The position numbers and the translations under genes were made by a program. From Eudorina sp. 2006-703-Eu-15 (lineage: Eukaryota > Chlorophyta > Chlorophyceae > Chlamydomonadales > Volvocaceae), in the NCBI GenBank assembly GCA_003117195.1, contig BDSI01000076.1:372001-436000 (forward strand): 64,000 nucleotides of DNA, given 5' to 3'. Under the pieces are notes generated by a model. That model searched no databases, was not told the DNA's origin, and worked only from the letters and a program-made list of their open reading frames with translations. The stretch's first letter is position 1. Each line of letters opens with the position of its first letter. Below, one piece after another: positions 46,327 through 58,735 of this stretch.

Positions 46327-47383
46327 AAAGAAACAAGGGATGTGTCCCTATGGATGCATGTTTATCTAATGTTCTTGTGGAACTGTTCGTGTGTGAGGCC
46401 AGGCGGGGGCAGGCAAGTCGCCCGCCGGGAAGGGGAGCTGCCAGCTGCTGCGAGACGCCTCTAGCGTAAATGCGCCGTTGCGGCTGCGATTCCGGCTGCA
46501 ATAGATACTGGCACGCTGCTGGGTGTTTCTGATTGATTTGGGTGTAGAGCGAGGCAAGGAGGCAGCCCATGCCGTGTGTATCTGGTGGGCTTCTCGCCCA
46601 TCCCGCCATCCGTACGCATGCGTGGGGGTGAAAAAGTGAGGTGTGTGGTCAGGTTTAATCGGGTTCACCGGCCAAGCACCCCCTACGGGCAGTACGGTAT
46701 ACCTGGGCTAGAATAAAAGATAGTGAGCCCCACAGACGAGGTGCGCAGTCGGGGCGCGGTATTTAGCGGTCTGTAATGTGCTGTGTATGGTGAGGGAGGT
46801 TCATCCGGCTCTTTTCGGCTGTCAGCGACGCCACGCGGGAGCCATGTAAAATGGTCGTCAGGTCCGCGGTGCCATAAACGTTTTTGGTCTAAGCGCGCTC
46901 CCGTAGTTGGGCAGAATGATTAAAGTATAGCAGTTGAAGGCGGAACCACACCCCTGACCGCAGGCACTCTCCTGACGACTACAGTTACTGATGCCGATTC
47001 TGTATCAGAGGCAGCAGTTACTCCAACAGAACTTTCCCTGCAGCCATAACAGATATGTAGCAGTCGAGCTCTGTAAAAGTCTCGGTCTCACGGAATGCTG
47101 AGGTGGTTTTCGCTCGGTTTACGGAGTCCGTTGGGACGATCATTGCAGACAAAGCGTTACTAAGCCCTAGGGTGTTGATGAGTTTTACTTGCTCAATATT
47201 ATGAGATTCACACCGACAGAAATGTTCAGCTTGTGCCATACGAGATTAAGCGGTTGTGTCGGCGCACGTTCTTGTTTCTTTCGCTGGCTCATGTTGATAC
47301 GGAACGAAAATATTTATGCCACTTGTCGTTTTTTCAATTGCACAGCAAGTTCTGCTGACGGATAGCGGATTGGCGGCAAAACG
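46327..47383. other. Intergenic region, 3' UTR of secreted-protein gene plus TAF1C-like promoter
   Basis: TGTAA signals occur at 46772-46776 and near 46846. The region is AT-richer than the exons. A 73-codon minus-strand open frame (47239-47018) lacks the codon bias of the neighbouring genes and has no known domain, so it is not called. Confidence 0.45.
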
Positions 47384-50300
47384 ATGCCGAACCGGCTTTG
47401 GGACAAGCAGGAGGACGAAGGGGCCTTCAACGCATGGACAGGACCTGGGCGCACCGGACCCGTCAACTGGCCGAAATTCAATCCTGAGCAGCGTCCCTAC
47501 GGCGCCCGAAGCTTTGCGCCATGGTCGCTGTCAGGTTCTTGCGGGCCACTGCAAGCCGGCAAGGCCGTTATGCTGCCGGCTTTTACTCCGCGGAATCATT
47601 ATCTTACCACTCCATACGAAGTCAACACTTCGGTCGAGTAAGTCGCGACAAGGACTGACTTGTGCCATCCGTGGCCGGCGCTCGCAAGGAATCAACCGCT
47701 GTTTGGGGCAGCGCGCAACCACTTCCTTGCCTGCCCTCCTTACGTCCACAGCTACGAAAAACACATCAAGGGACAGCTGGACTGGTTGAAAAGCACGCAG
47801 CCCGATGCTTTCGTGCCCAGAGACTTGCTCAAGCAGCTTCTGGTTCAGGACATGGCGTCTAACGTGGATGCGGACACGGACATCCGCAAACCGTCCAACC
47901 GGCTCCTCGCGAGAGCGGCTGAGGCCGGCTACCCCTCGTACGACACCCTGGCAGCGCACCTCCGGGGCAACCGACTGGCGGCGGTGCCTCTGCCCGGCGG
48001 CGTGACGGCTGTGTTTTCAGCGACGGGGCAGATTGGTTAGTGACGCGGTTCAGATCGAGCCAACCGTGCAGATCGGTCAGGGACGGGGGTGCCTCGCAGT
48101 GGCGTCCGGGGAAGTGGCTCAATGGAGGAACCGGAAATGACATAGTGGGGGATGGCAGCCGAGTGTGGATCGTGGCCGGTCCGCTTCTCGGGAATGGGTC
48201 GGCACCGGTCTTGACCCACGGGTCATCAAAATGGGTCGACGGACAAGAACCAAAACAGCCCGTGTGACGAAAGGGCGGGTCCACGTGGACATGAACGGTG
48301 ACCCACATGAGGGCGGCGTCTGTCTCGGCTGCGGCACTTCGCCTGGCCGAATGGTTGAGGCGCTGACCCTGAACCCTGAATCCTGAACCCTGGGGAGAAG
48401 GAGCGATAGAAACGGGAAGGCGGCATGGGAAGTGGTGTGGAAGACGAGTGGGAAGACGAGTGGGAACACGAGCCGAGGAAGGCTGCACAACGACCGGGGG
48501 CTGCATTACTCTGACGCGCTCGGGTGCTGGTGCTCATGCGGACGCAGGGGAGGTGCTGACGCTGACACTGCTGCGGCCTTCGGACGGAGGAGGGGTCGCG
48601 GCGGGTGAGCGGCAGCCGCGTGCGGGGCCCGGGGCGGCAGTGGCGGCCACGACGGCGGCGGCGGCAGCTGCGACCGCGGCGTGCCCGGTCGGCAATGTCG
48701 AGCGCCTGCAGGTAGGGAGGCAGGGAGAGAAGGCAACTCGGCAGCCGCCCTTGGAGGACATGACTGCCGCCGGCTTCCCCCGCGTAGGCCTTTCCGGCGG
48801 CGCATCTGTCGCTCAATAAAGCGATTTGGGAGATCGCCGTCAAGGAGAACCGCACCTCGCGGCCGCCCGGGGTGAACGCGGCGGCGTCGGGGGCTGCTGG
48901 CGGCTGCGGCTGCGGCGGCAGCGGCCGGGTCCTGCGGCCGGGTTCTTGGAATCTGGCTTCGGAGGCGGCTGACGCGCAGGGACGGGTAGGCGGCGGCGGC
49001 GGCAGCAGCAGCAGCAGCAGCACCGCCGCCGCGTCGTGTCCTGCGGTTTGGGTGGCGGTACGGAGCAATTATGTCATCAATGTACTGCTGGCCTACCAGG
49101 CCGACCCACACGACTGGTGAGGAAGGGCAGGGTGTCCAAGGGGGACACAAACGGAGCGAACTATCGGGTACTAGGCTCCCCGGTTGGATTTCCACAGGGA
49201 AAGCAGGGATGGAGCGACGGATGAATCACTCCGATTTTTCCAATCGACGGGTAGTCTGCACATTGACCTTGCTGTTCCCCTGCCCGCTGCTCTGCCCGGT
49301 CCGCGGAACCCTGCCCGCTGCTCTGCCTGCTACGCTGCTCTGCCTGCTACGCTGCTCTGCCTGCTACGCTGCTCTGCCTGCTACGCTGCTCTGCCTGCTA
49401 CGCTGCTCGCCGCCCTGCGTGGAACCCTACGCGGTGCTCTGGCGCTATGGCGCACCGGGATCCCGGAGGCCGCCTTCTGGCTCAGAGCCTTTCCGCCCTT
49501 CGCGTGCACCCCGCCCGTCTTTTCACGTTCCTTTGGGCTGTTCCAACTTGTCGTATACTTGATCGTACGGCAGGCGCAGCTGGCGGCTGGAGTGGCGCGC
49601 CAGTCACGCGACGCAGCGGATGACGTCAGCGCTGGCCTGGAACCCCCACATGCCCGAGCTGGCTTTCATGTTGGCGGACGGGTCAACTTGGATCGCGGCC
49701 ACGCACGCCGCCGCGGGTGGCGTGGCGGCGGCGCTGAGGCGGCTTGTCGTACGACCGGTGCTGCGGCCCATGCCGCCGGCGGTGCGGCTCGGCCACGGGC
49801 AGATGCCGAACCCGCCGCTGTCGGACACTGCCACGGGGGAGCACTTGGGACTTCCAATTGGAGGTGGCAGGCTGTGTTTGTCGTACGGTACGTGTCGTAC
49901 AGCGGCTGGCTGGGGCATTTCCATCGGTTAATCATCCCTCCGTGATCTGTTGCGGGCACGCAGGTGGTGGTGGTGTGAGTGCGGGTATGTACCGGGGGTG
50001 TGCCGGGGGGTACCAAGCGGTGACGCATGCGGGTCATGCAAGTCAGCCATCTGTGTGTTTTTTCCAATGGGTGGCGGTGCCCGGCTCCCCGCAAACAACT
50101 GCAGCACCCGGCCGCCCGCCCGCCTTCCCCGCCCGCCCGCTCCCCCGCCCGGCCGCTGCGTCCCCGCCGCGCGCCCCCGCCCCCAGGCGCCCATCCCCGC
50201 ACGCTGCTGGTGGCCCGCGGCCGCTGCCTCCTCCGAGTGGACCTGAAGCCGCCCGGGCAACGACACGGCTGCAGGCAAGGACCCAAGGAGCCGGGAGGGC

Positions 50301-53300
50301 GCCTCACGCTGCCCAGACTTCCCTAGACCGCAGCACCCGTCGGCCTGTTGCTGCCCGCGCACTGCCGGCGGAGGCTTGGATGCCAACTGCCGCGTTTCTG
50401 CGGTTGAGATGGCTGGCTGACCCGTAGCTTGGGGGACTCTGCCCCTCCGCTTGCTTTTGTCTCGGGGCCTCTTCGGAAGGTGCCAATCGCACCCTAAATT
50501 CAGCCCGCCGAACCCTTGGCACGGACTGCATCCTTGCCTTGGGGGACATGGGCTCGTGCCTGATTGTCCTTTGGAATCCCGTTGTTTACCCTTCCGTGAT
50601 GGTCAGTTCTCTGATCCGCTTCCCCCGGCCAGGTTGGTCCACTACCTGGGCAAACGGGAGGGCGCCTTCTGGGCGCTGACGACCGGCGCGGCGCTGCCCG
50701 GGCTGCAGGTACGGCAAAGGCGCCCAGAAGGGTACGGGTACGGGTACGGGTCATGACGTTCGTACAGCGAGAGAGCGCCCGCACAGAAGCCGATAGCGGT
50801 CTAGGGTATTCCACGTGGAGGGTATATTCCCCTCTGGGGCCTCATCGCTCATCCGTTGAACGCAGCATTGCTGGAACACTTCAGCTGTGGCCTTACCCTG
50901 ACCCCTGACCCCTGACCCCTGACCCTTACCCCTTACCCTTGGCCTCGTTAAGCCAAACCCTTGCCTCTGGCCTCGCCCCTGGCTTCTCTGTCCCCATCCC
51001 CATCCCCGCCCCCATCCTAAGCCCCATCCCGCACCCCCATCCCCACACCCATCCTAATCCTAATCCCCATCCCGCATCCCCATCCTAAGCCCCTGCCGCA
51101 CCCCCATCCTAATCCCCATCCCCATCCCCGCGCGTCGTGTGTCGGTCCCTGGGCCCCCGGTCCTTCGGCTGCCCGGGCCCTATGCCTGTCCTCCAGCTTG
51201 CGGCGTCGCCCGCGCAGCTGCTGCACCTCGCGGTCGCGGTTTCGGAGCGGGACGTGTTGCTGCTCGACGTGCGGATGGAGTCGTGTCTGGTTGCGGCTCC
51301 ACACGGACTTCCGGTGGGGCAGCTGCCGTCGCTCGTATCGCTGTGGGCGGGGCCGTGGCAACACCACGACGCGGCGGCGGCGGCGGCGGCGGCGGCGGCA
51401 GTCCCAGAGACAGCAGCCGTGGATGCCGACTGTGCAGGCGGCGTCAGGGGTGGTCGTGGTGGTGAGCGTGCTGGTGCGGATGGTTTGAAGGGTGACGATG
51501 TCGAGATGCGGGACGCTGCCGGCGGCGGCTCCGGCGGCGCCGCCGGTGGCAGCGGCGGCGGCGGCGGCGGTGGCCAGCCCCAGAGTACGCAGCACCAACA
51601 ACAACAGCAGCAACCGCAGCGGCAGCAGCCGCCATGGTTGGCTTCCAGCCAGCACTCGGAGTTTCTGCCGTATCCCGGCGTTTTGTACGGCAGTCAGGTG
51701 GGCGGCGGTGTGGGGGACTTCCAAGCAAGCCAGCGCGCCGCGCAGCCCGCCCACCAGCTGCACTCCTTCCACCCCGAGTTTTACACGGGCTTGTGGGGTC
51801 CCCAGCACCCGGCCTTCCTGGAGCGCCACCTGGCCCCGGAGGAACGGCAACAGCAGCACCGACAGAGGGAGCTGCTGCTGCGGCCACCGCCGCCGCCGCA
51901 ACCGACCCGTGAGTCTGCGGCGCTGCATTTGGTGCTGGTGCTGGCGAACGAGGCCGCGGGCGACGTGCAGTGCCTGGAGGTGGTGCTCGAGGACGCGCCG
52001 TTCGCTATGAAGGTGGGCGGACTGGCATTACTCGCATTACTCGCATTACGCGCATTACGCGCATTACGCACATTACTCGCATTACGCGCATTACTCGCAT
52101 TACCTGTTAAAAATGCCATACCAGCGATTTCCAGTCAGGATGTCGTAGGTCGCATCTCCCCAAGCCGCGTCAGCTGTTGGGTGTTTTGATGTGATGTCCG
52201 TGACAGGTGATGGCGCCGCCACCTCTTCGTACGGAAATCCACCCGGAGGATCTCCCCCGCCAGGCGTTGCCGTACATCGCGCTCATACCATCGCCGCCGC
52301 AAGAGTACGGCGTCGCGGGGGTCGTACCGCAGCTGTCGATCGCAGGCGGCGGCGGTGATGCCTCCGCCTACGTCGCGACCCATGGGTCGGCCACCGCGGG
52401 CCCGGCGACCGCCTCCCAGACCCTCCCCACGCTCGCCGACGCCACGTGGCGACCCTCCTGCCTGGCTCACATTCACGTGCTCGGCCTGCCGTACCCGCCG
52501 TGCAAGAGTGTACGGCAGGAGCTCGGAGTAAAGTTGGTGGACGCTATGCTGGGCGCGCGCAGCCAGGCGTACGGCACGTTGGGCGCCGGCGACCAGCTGT
52601 ACGGCCCTGAGAGCCGATTGGCGCAGCTCGCTGAGGAGTTCGCTCTGGCGGGGCGCCACTGCTCGGACCTCGCGGTAGGAGGGTGCAGTTTGTAGGAGGG
52701 TGCGGTACGAGGGTGCGGTGCAGGGCGCGGTGCAGGGCGCGGTTTAAACCAGTGGCGGTGACCCCCTGAACGGATGGGGCTCTAGCGAATGGCAGTGAGG
52801 GCGGGGATTACCTGGTGTTCGCATGCTGACTGACGTATGTCGTACCCTGGATGTGTGGTGCGCTGCAGGGACTGGCCGTCGTGCTGTTGGGTCCCCATTC
52901 TGTCAGCAGCGTCAGCTCGACTCGGACGTCCACGGGGCCTTATGGTGGTGGTGGTGGTGGTGGTGGTGTCGACGGCTGTGGCGGTGGTCATGAGGGTGCC
53001 CCGATGGACCCGAGCACCGCGGCGCGCGCGCACCGGCCGTCTCCGCTGATGCTGCTACGACTGTCGTACGACGGGGACCTCCTGCTACAGCCGTTTCAGC
53101 GCCTGCCGCCGGGCGCCATCCTGGGGACTAGGGGACCGGGCCAGACTCCAGGGGGGCCCGTGGCGACACCGACAGCGCCGGCGACGACCGAGGCCGGGCC
53201 GCAGCACGGCGCCGCCGCCGCCGCAGGCGACGGGCCGACCCATGGGTCGGCTTCAGAGCAAGACTTTGCGCGTGGACGACCCGACGGGACAGACGCGGCC

Positions 53301-53967
53301 GCGCCCCCTACTACCGAGGTTCCAGCTGTTTCGGTGGATGTGGAGGTGTTGGAGAGCCCTTTCGTGCTGGCAGTAAGTCCTGGCCCCTTGCGGCTCCCCC
53401 CCGATGTCCTTTACCTGCCCAACCCTGCTGGCAGCCATCACAACTCCCGGCGGCTTGTAAAGCAGGCGCCTATCGCCTGACCGCGTGTCTGACCCAGACG
53501 GGTGCTTGAATCCTTCTCGTGCTCCCTTTTCCTTTCCTTGCCTACCTTCGGGGATTTTGAGTGAATCGTCCACATTGACCTGGTCTGTGTCCAACGCACC
53601 CAGCCGAACCCGCCCCACCACGCACTGCATCGTCAGTGCGTCCATAAAGGTAACCTGTCCCCTACTCTCCCCTACTCCGCCGCACCCTGCCGTCCCGCCC
53701 CCGTCCCGCCATTTCCCGCTTGAAGGACCTGCAGGAGCGGCTCGAGCCCGCCACCTACAAGCCGCTACTGCGCGCGTACCGCTCCGTCCGGGAGGCCCAC
53801 GTGGCCCTCGCGGGTACGGCCCTCGCGGCCGACCTCGGGGGCTTCTCCAGGGCCATGCGGCAGCGCAACTACTCCGCGCCGCAACACGTGCTCCGGGCGC
53901 ATCACCACCACCTGTCCACCATGCTGCGCTGGGCCGCGCGGCCGCCGCCGCCGCCGCAGCAGCAGCC

Positions 53968-54002
<35 letters not shown>

Positions 54003-57000
54003 CTGGCGGGGGCGGCGGCGGCGCCGCCGCCGCCGCCGCCGCTACCAGTGATGGCCAGGGCTTCCCGCCGCCGGCTAAGCGGCGGCGGCGGCGTGTCTCG
54101 GACTTGGGACCTGCCTCCGCCTCCAATGAAGAAGCGGAAGCTGACCGGGATCCTGACCTGGATCTGGATCTGCGTCAGGGTCCGGATTCTGGTTCTGTGC
54201 CTGATGCCGACGACGGTCCCGACGGCAGCGCGGACTTGGAAGGCGTCAACGGCGGTGCTGCCAACGCCGGCGGGGCCGGAACAGGGGCTGCGGCGGGAAG
54301 TGGCGGTCCGGGCTCACGCGGCGGGAAGTGGCCCATGGGTCGGGCCCAGCCGGAGTTACTGATCCAGGGGCTGCTGCCAGAGGGCGGCCACGATGCGCCC
54401 GCCGCCACTTCCGCCGCCGTTGCGGATGGCGGCGGCGCCAGTGGTGGTTTCGGAGCCTCCGGAGCTGAGGCGGCGGCGCGAGGCGATCTCAATGCATCGG
54501 CGGAGGCTGACCGATGGGGGACAGGCACTCAGCCTTCGCAGCCCTCACAGTGGACTGAGCCGTACTTCATGGAGACGCAGGAGGCGCCGCTGGCGGCGGC
54601 GGCGGCGGCAGGCGCAGGCGGCTTAGCCGGCCTCACACCGGCGCCCGGCAAGTATTTTCGGGCGCGGCCTGAACTGCGCCGGTACGACAGGTTAGGGGTG
54701 GCTGTCGTACACCCACGCCGGCCGCGGAGCCTGCCGGAGACGGTTTGGGACCTGCTGTGGGCGTCGGAGCAGCCGTACGTGGAGCCGTCGACGGAGGCGG
54801 AAGGTGAGCCGTCGGCGGCCGGGACGACGATGCCCGCGACGTCAGGGGAGGATGCGGAGAGCGAGTCAACGGCTGCTGCTGCCGCTGCCGCTGCTGCTCC
54901 AGGCAGTCCGGCGCAGCGGCAAGCAGATGCGAAACGCAGCGCCAGAGTCCATGACGTCGGATCGTCGAGTTCAGATCGGGACACGCCGATACGGGAATCA
55001 GGATCCACCGGGGACGTGGGAGGAGGCGTGTACGGCAATGGAGCAGGCGCTGCAGCGGCAGCAGCGACGGCGGCGGCAGCGGCGGACGGCATGGATGTGG
55101 ACGCCGCGGCGGCGGACACGGAGACCCGGCGCGGCGCTGGGGCGGATGCCGACCCGACCCATGGGTCAGTGCCGGGCCCGCCGGGTCCGACGCCGGAGGT
55201 GTCGAATGCGGCGCACGTCATACGCGACGCGGTCATCCTCCGACTCGAGGTGGGATAGAGCCCGCGGGGAGGGACGGGGGGGTAGGACGGTCATTTCCGT
55301 GTCATGGCTCATGTTGTCCAGTGTTCCCCCTCTGCGCCTCTTCCGCTTCATGCATTTCCCCCAGGGCTGCAGATGGTGGTTGCTGCTCGCTTGCCGATCC
55401 GATCAGCGAACACTGATATTCCCCAGCCGACTCATGCCATGAGCCCTTCCTGTCCTGTCCGCCCGCCCCCATACGGTGTGCTCCCCATCCCGATTTTTTT
55501 TAACCGTTACAAGGTGGACCCGTATCCCGACCGGGTGTTCCAACGGGCCCAGATAGCTCGTAGGTGCCTCGTCTCATCAACCCCTACCAAGGACTGCGCA
55601 CCCATCCTCCATCACCCGCGGGGGGGGGGGTCACGCAGCCATACCGGCCACGACACCAGGTTACCAGCGCGCCAGGATTGCCTCTCCTGGAAACCGCGCC
55701 AGACCCGCCTAATCACACGGCGGTGAGGGGACGGGGATTTGCGCGGCGTTGTGATTTGGGGCCGTCGACTGGTTCTGTAACGCGCGCACCCCGCTCCTTG
55801 TCTGCCGTACTGCACCTTCGTCGTGCAGAGCGCACAGCATCCGCTCCTGGTTTCGGAGCTGACCCAGGCGGCCGTAGACGCCGTACAGCTACAGGGCCGC
55901 CTGCAACTGCAGATCTCAGGGAAACGCCAGCGCCGGACGCCCGGCCGTGTCAGCAGGCGCAGCGACGTGTTCAGGAAAGTGCTACAGCCAATGCGACCGG
56001 CCGCGCTACAGCGCCTCGTGAGCGTCATGGCGGCGAACGCGCGCGCTAGGGCGGAGGCGGAGGCGGCGGAGGCGGCGGCGGCGGCGGAGGCGGAGGCGGA
56101 GGCGGCCGCTGCTGCCGCTGCCGCTGCCGCTCGCACCGGCGCAGCGAACAGAGGGAAGAGGAAACGACGCAACCGAGGTGCCGGCGGCCATGCAGCCGGT
56201 GAGCCAGCCACAGCGGAAGCGACCGCCGCCGCCGCCGCCGCTGGCGAAGGTGCTGTCGCGGCCGCACCACAAGGACCGGCGGAAGGCGGTCCGAGCCGAG
56301 TGGCGGGCGCAACGAAGTTGAAGCGGCGCGAGAGCAGCGGCGAGGCAGGCGCGAGTGTCCATGCGGGTGACGCGGCCGCAGCGGAAAGACCCGTGGGTCA
56401 GTCGGCGACAACCCCTCGCGCGACGGCGAGTGCGTATGCCGGTTTAAACCTGCCGAAGCTGACCGCTTTGCTTGCGGCACGCTTTCGAGCTGCGAACGAG
56501 GCGGCGGCGGCGGGCGGCGGTGCCGCCCCTGGCGAGGACGCCGCCGCCGCACCCGCTGCCGGCGGCCTTACTGCCGCACCCGCGGCTGGCGGCGGCGGCG
56601 GCAACCCTCAGCTTGCAGAAGGCGGCGGTGCGGCTGTGGAACGCGCGACAGCGCCTCCACAGTTTAAGGGTCCGTCGTCGGCGGCGGCGTTGGCGGCGAC
56701 GCAGGCCGTCGCTGTTGTGCGACTTCTGGTCGCGGCGGCGGCGGCGGCGGCGGCAGCCACCGGTGGCGGCAGCACTCCCCTGGCTCCCGCTGCAGGTGCC
56801 GCTGGCGGGTCACGCGCCGGCGCCGGCGGACATGGTACAGCGGGAGAATCTGTGGCAGCTCCAGAACCTGCAACGCCGAATGTCGCGCCGGCGGCAGCGG
56901 CGGCGGCGACGCCCGTCGCAGCGCCGACGCCGGGAGAAACCGCCGCCGCGGCAGCCACGGAAGCAGCGGCGGCTTGGGGGGATACGGCGGAGCCGACGAT

Positions 57001-58735
57001 GTGTTTGTGGGATTTCGAGTACCAAGAGATGGCGTTGATGGCGTTGCACGCTGGGCGAATGGCCAAGCCCGCGGCGGCGGCAGCGGCGGCGGCTGGCGCT
57101 GACGCAGTCGATGCAGTTGCCATGGGCCGGACGATTGGTTCCCAGCAGAAGCGCGCCAGCTCGGGCGGCGGCGGCGGCGGCGGCGGCGACGGCGGCGGCG
57201 GCGGGGACGCAGCACCCGAGGCCGCCGACAACGCAGCCATTGTCGTACGCAGCTTGGGCTACACGGTTCCCGCTGCGCGCGCCGGCGTGCTGAACGCTGA
57301 TGCGGCCGTCCAACTGACCGTGCCGCCAACGACAGGCCCCGTGGCGCCGCCGCCGCCGCCGCCGCCACCGTCAGCACCGCAGCCGCTTGAGATGACGTGC
57401 CACGGCGGCGGCGGCGCCGCCGCCGCTGGCAGAAGCAGCATCAAAGTTGACGATTTAGTGTACCTGAACAGCCTGATCACCTACCAACCACCGCAGCTGC
57501 GGGTAGGTGTGTCCGTACTGGTTCCAGAGCCGGAGCTGGGGGCGGGACCGTCGGCGGAGGCCGATGCGGCGGAGGCCACGCCCGCGTTCCCGACGTTCGT
57601 CAGTCGCACACGGTCCAAGTACGACAGAGCACGATTCGTGATGGACGCCAGCAGGGCCTTATGCGAACGGCAGGACCGCCGCCGCCAACGCGGTCACGGG
57701 CTGGTCTCGGCAGTGCCGACGGCGGCGGCGCCGCCGCCGGATCCAGGATCCAAGGCGCCCGTGCTGACGGATCTCGGCGCGTCCATGCTGGCGGACCTCG
57801 TGGCCGATTGGCCGGCGTACGACAGCGCGGCGTCCGCGTCGGCTTCGGCGGCGCCCAGTGGTGTCAGCGTCAGCGCCGTCGGCGCTGCCGGCGGCAGCGC
57901 GCAGCCTCATGTCCTCTACGCACCCGATCATATGACGGAGTTTGCGATGCGGCTGCGGCCGCGGAGGCCCGCCGAGATTGCGGAGGGACAGGATCAGCAG
58001 CACGTCACGTACGGTGCCGACAAGCCGCGGAGGAGCTGGCGCACCGCTCTGCAGCAGTCCAGCCGGGCGAGGCGCGGGGCGGCGGGCGGCGAGCAGACGG
58101 CGGAGCGTACGGCGGCCGACGGGTCGTCGCAGCAGCGATCCCCGGATCGTTCGCCGCGCACACGTTACGACGGTGACGACGAGGCGCCGCCGACTCAGGC
58201 TGCCGTACTACTGGCGGCAGCAGCAGCAGCAGCCACTGCGCAGCAAGCTGGGGCTGCAGGGGCGGGCGCGCCCGGCGGATCTGGAGCGGCGGCGGCGGCG
58301 ACGGCGGCGGCGACGGCGACAGCAGCGGCGGCGGCGGTGCCGCGGGCGGATCCGATGTTGGGCGGGTCGGTGCTGTCGCTTCTCCGCGCGGCCGCCGGCA
58401 GTGCACCCCGCCTCTCACAGCCACCGCCACCGCCGTCGTCCCTCTCCCAACCGCCGCTGCACATCCCCCAGGCCGCTTGGCGGCCCCTGTCGCAATCCCA
58501 ACCCCCATCCCTGGATCCGCGACCTGTCACTCAGGCAGCGCCGCCGCCGTCGCAGCAGCAGCAGCAGCAGGCCCCCGTGGAGCAGTGGCCGGAGTCACAG
58601 CAACCGCCCGGCGGCGGCGGCGGCGGTGGCGGGCGGCTATGGGAGCTGCTGAACCGGCGGCGGTCCACCGGCCAGATAGGGCCCAAGTCGGGGTCGCAGC
58701 AGCCTCCGCCTCCGCGATACATGGAGGGGTTCTGA
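47384..58735 (+). CDS. TAF1C: TAF1C-like RNA polymerase I initiation factor subunit, greatly expanded
   Basis: Twelve exons: 47384-47637, 47752-48035, 48548-48711, 48788-49116, 49574-49887, 50187-50274, 50633-50708, 51197-52012, 52207-52674, 52869-53372, 53726-55249 and 55829-58735, giving about 2575 residues in phase. TAF1C belongs to the SL1/core factor that places RNA polymerase I on rDNA promoters. The assignment rests on the series typical of plant TAF1C: LAAVPLPGGVTAVFSATGQ, then EVLTLTLLRPSDG, ALAWNPHMPELAFMLADGST, AHPRTLLVARGRCLLRVDL, LLHLAVAVSERDVLLLDVRM and LHLVLVLANEAAGDVQCLEV. This is a degenerate propeller; the match is from memory. The second half is mostly Ala/Gly/Gln/Pro low complexity. 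Exon 2 ends at a GTTAGT donor whose TAG would otherwise read as a stop. Intron 6 has a GC donor (AG|GCAAGG, 50275). The exon 11 acceptor (AAG) is weak. A TGTAA is at 58990-58994. Confidence 0.72.
49319..49408 (+). repeat. 17-bp tandem repeat in TAF1C-like intron 4
   Basis: About five copies of GCTCTGCCTGCTACGCT in a row between exons 4 and 5. Confidence 0.9.
50884..51125 (+). repeat. Degenerate C-rich satellite in TAF1C-like intron 7
   Basis: Consecutive CCCCTGACCCCTGA units, followed by many CATCCCCATCC / CCTAATCCC units. Confidence 0.85.
52020..52108 (+). repeat. 9-bp tandem repeat in TAF1C-like intron 8
   Basis: About nine copies of GCATTACTC/GCATTACGC directly after exon 8. Confidence 0.9.
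55503..55621 (+). repeat. Dispersed repeat family, copy B (intron 11 of TAF1C-like gene)
   Basis: Same family and orientation as 40240-40360. It starts CCGTTACAAGGTGGACCCG and shares CAACGGGCCCAGATAGCTCG and ACCAAGGACTGCGCACCCAT with that copy. Confidence 0.8.

Noticed and set aside
47018..47239. 73-codon minus-strand open frame upstream of the TAF1C-like gene
   Set aside because: Lacks the strong G/C third-position bias of all real exons here, no domain, no flanking exons in phase; probably 5' flanking sequence.
47384..48040. A separate two-exon 180-residue gene
   Set aside because: The TAG at 48038-48040 lies inside a GTTAGT donor. Joining phase 1 to 48548 gives a continuous TAF1C-like N-terminus, so it was merged into the larger gene.
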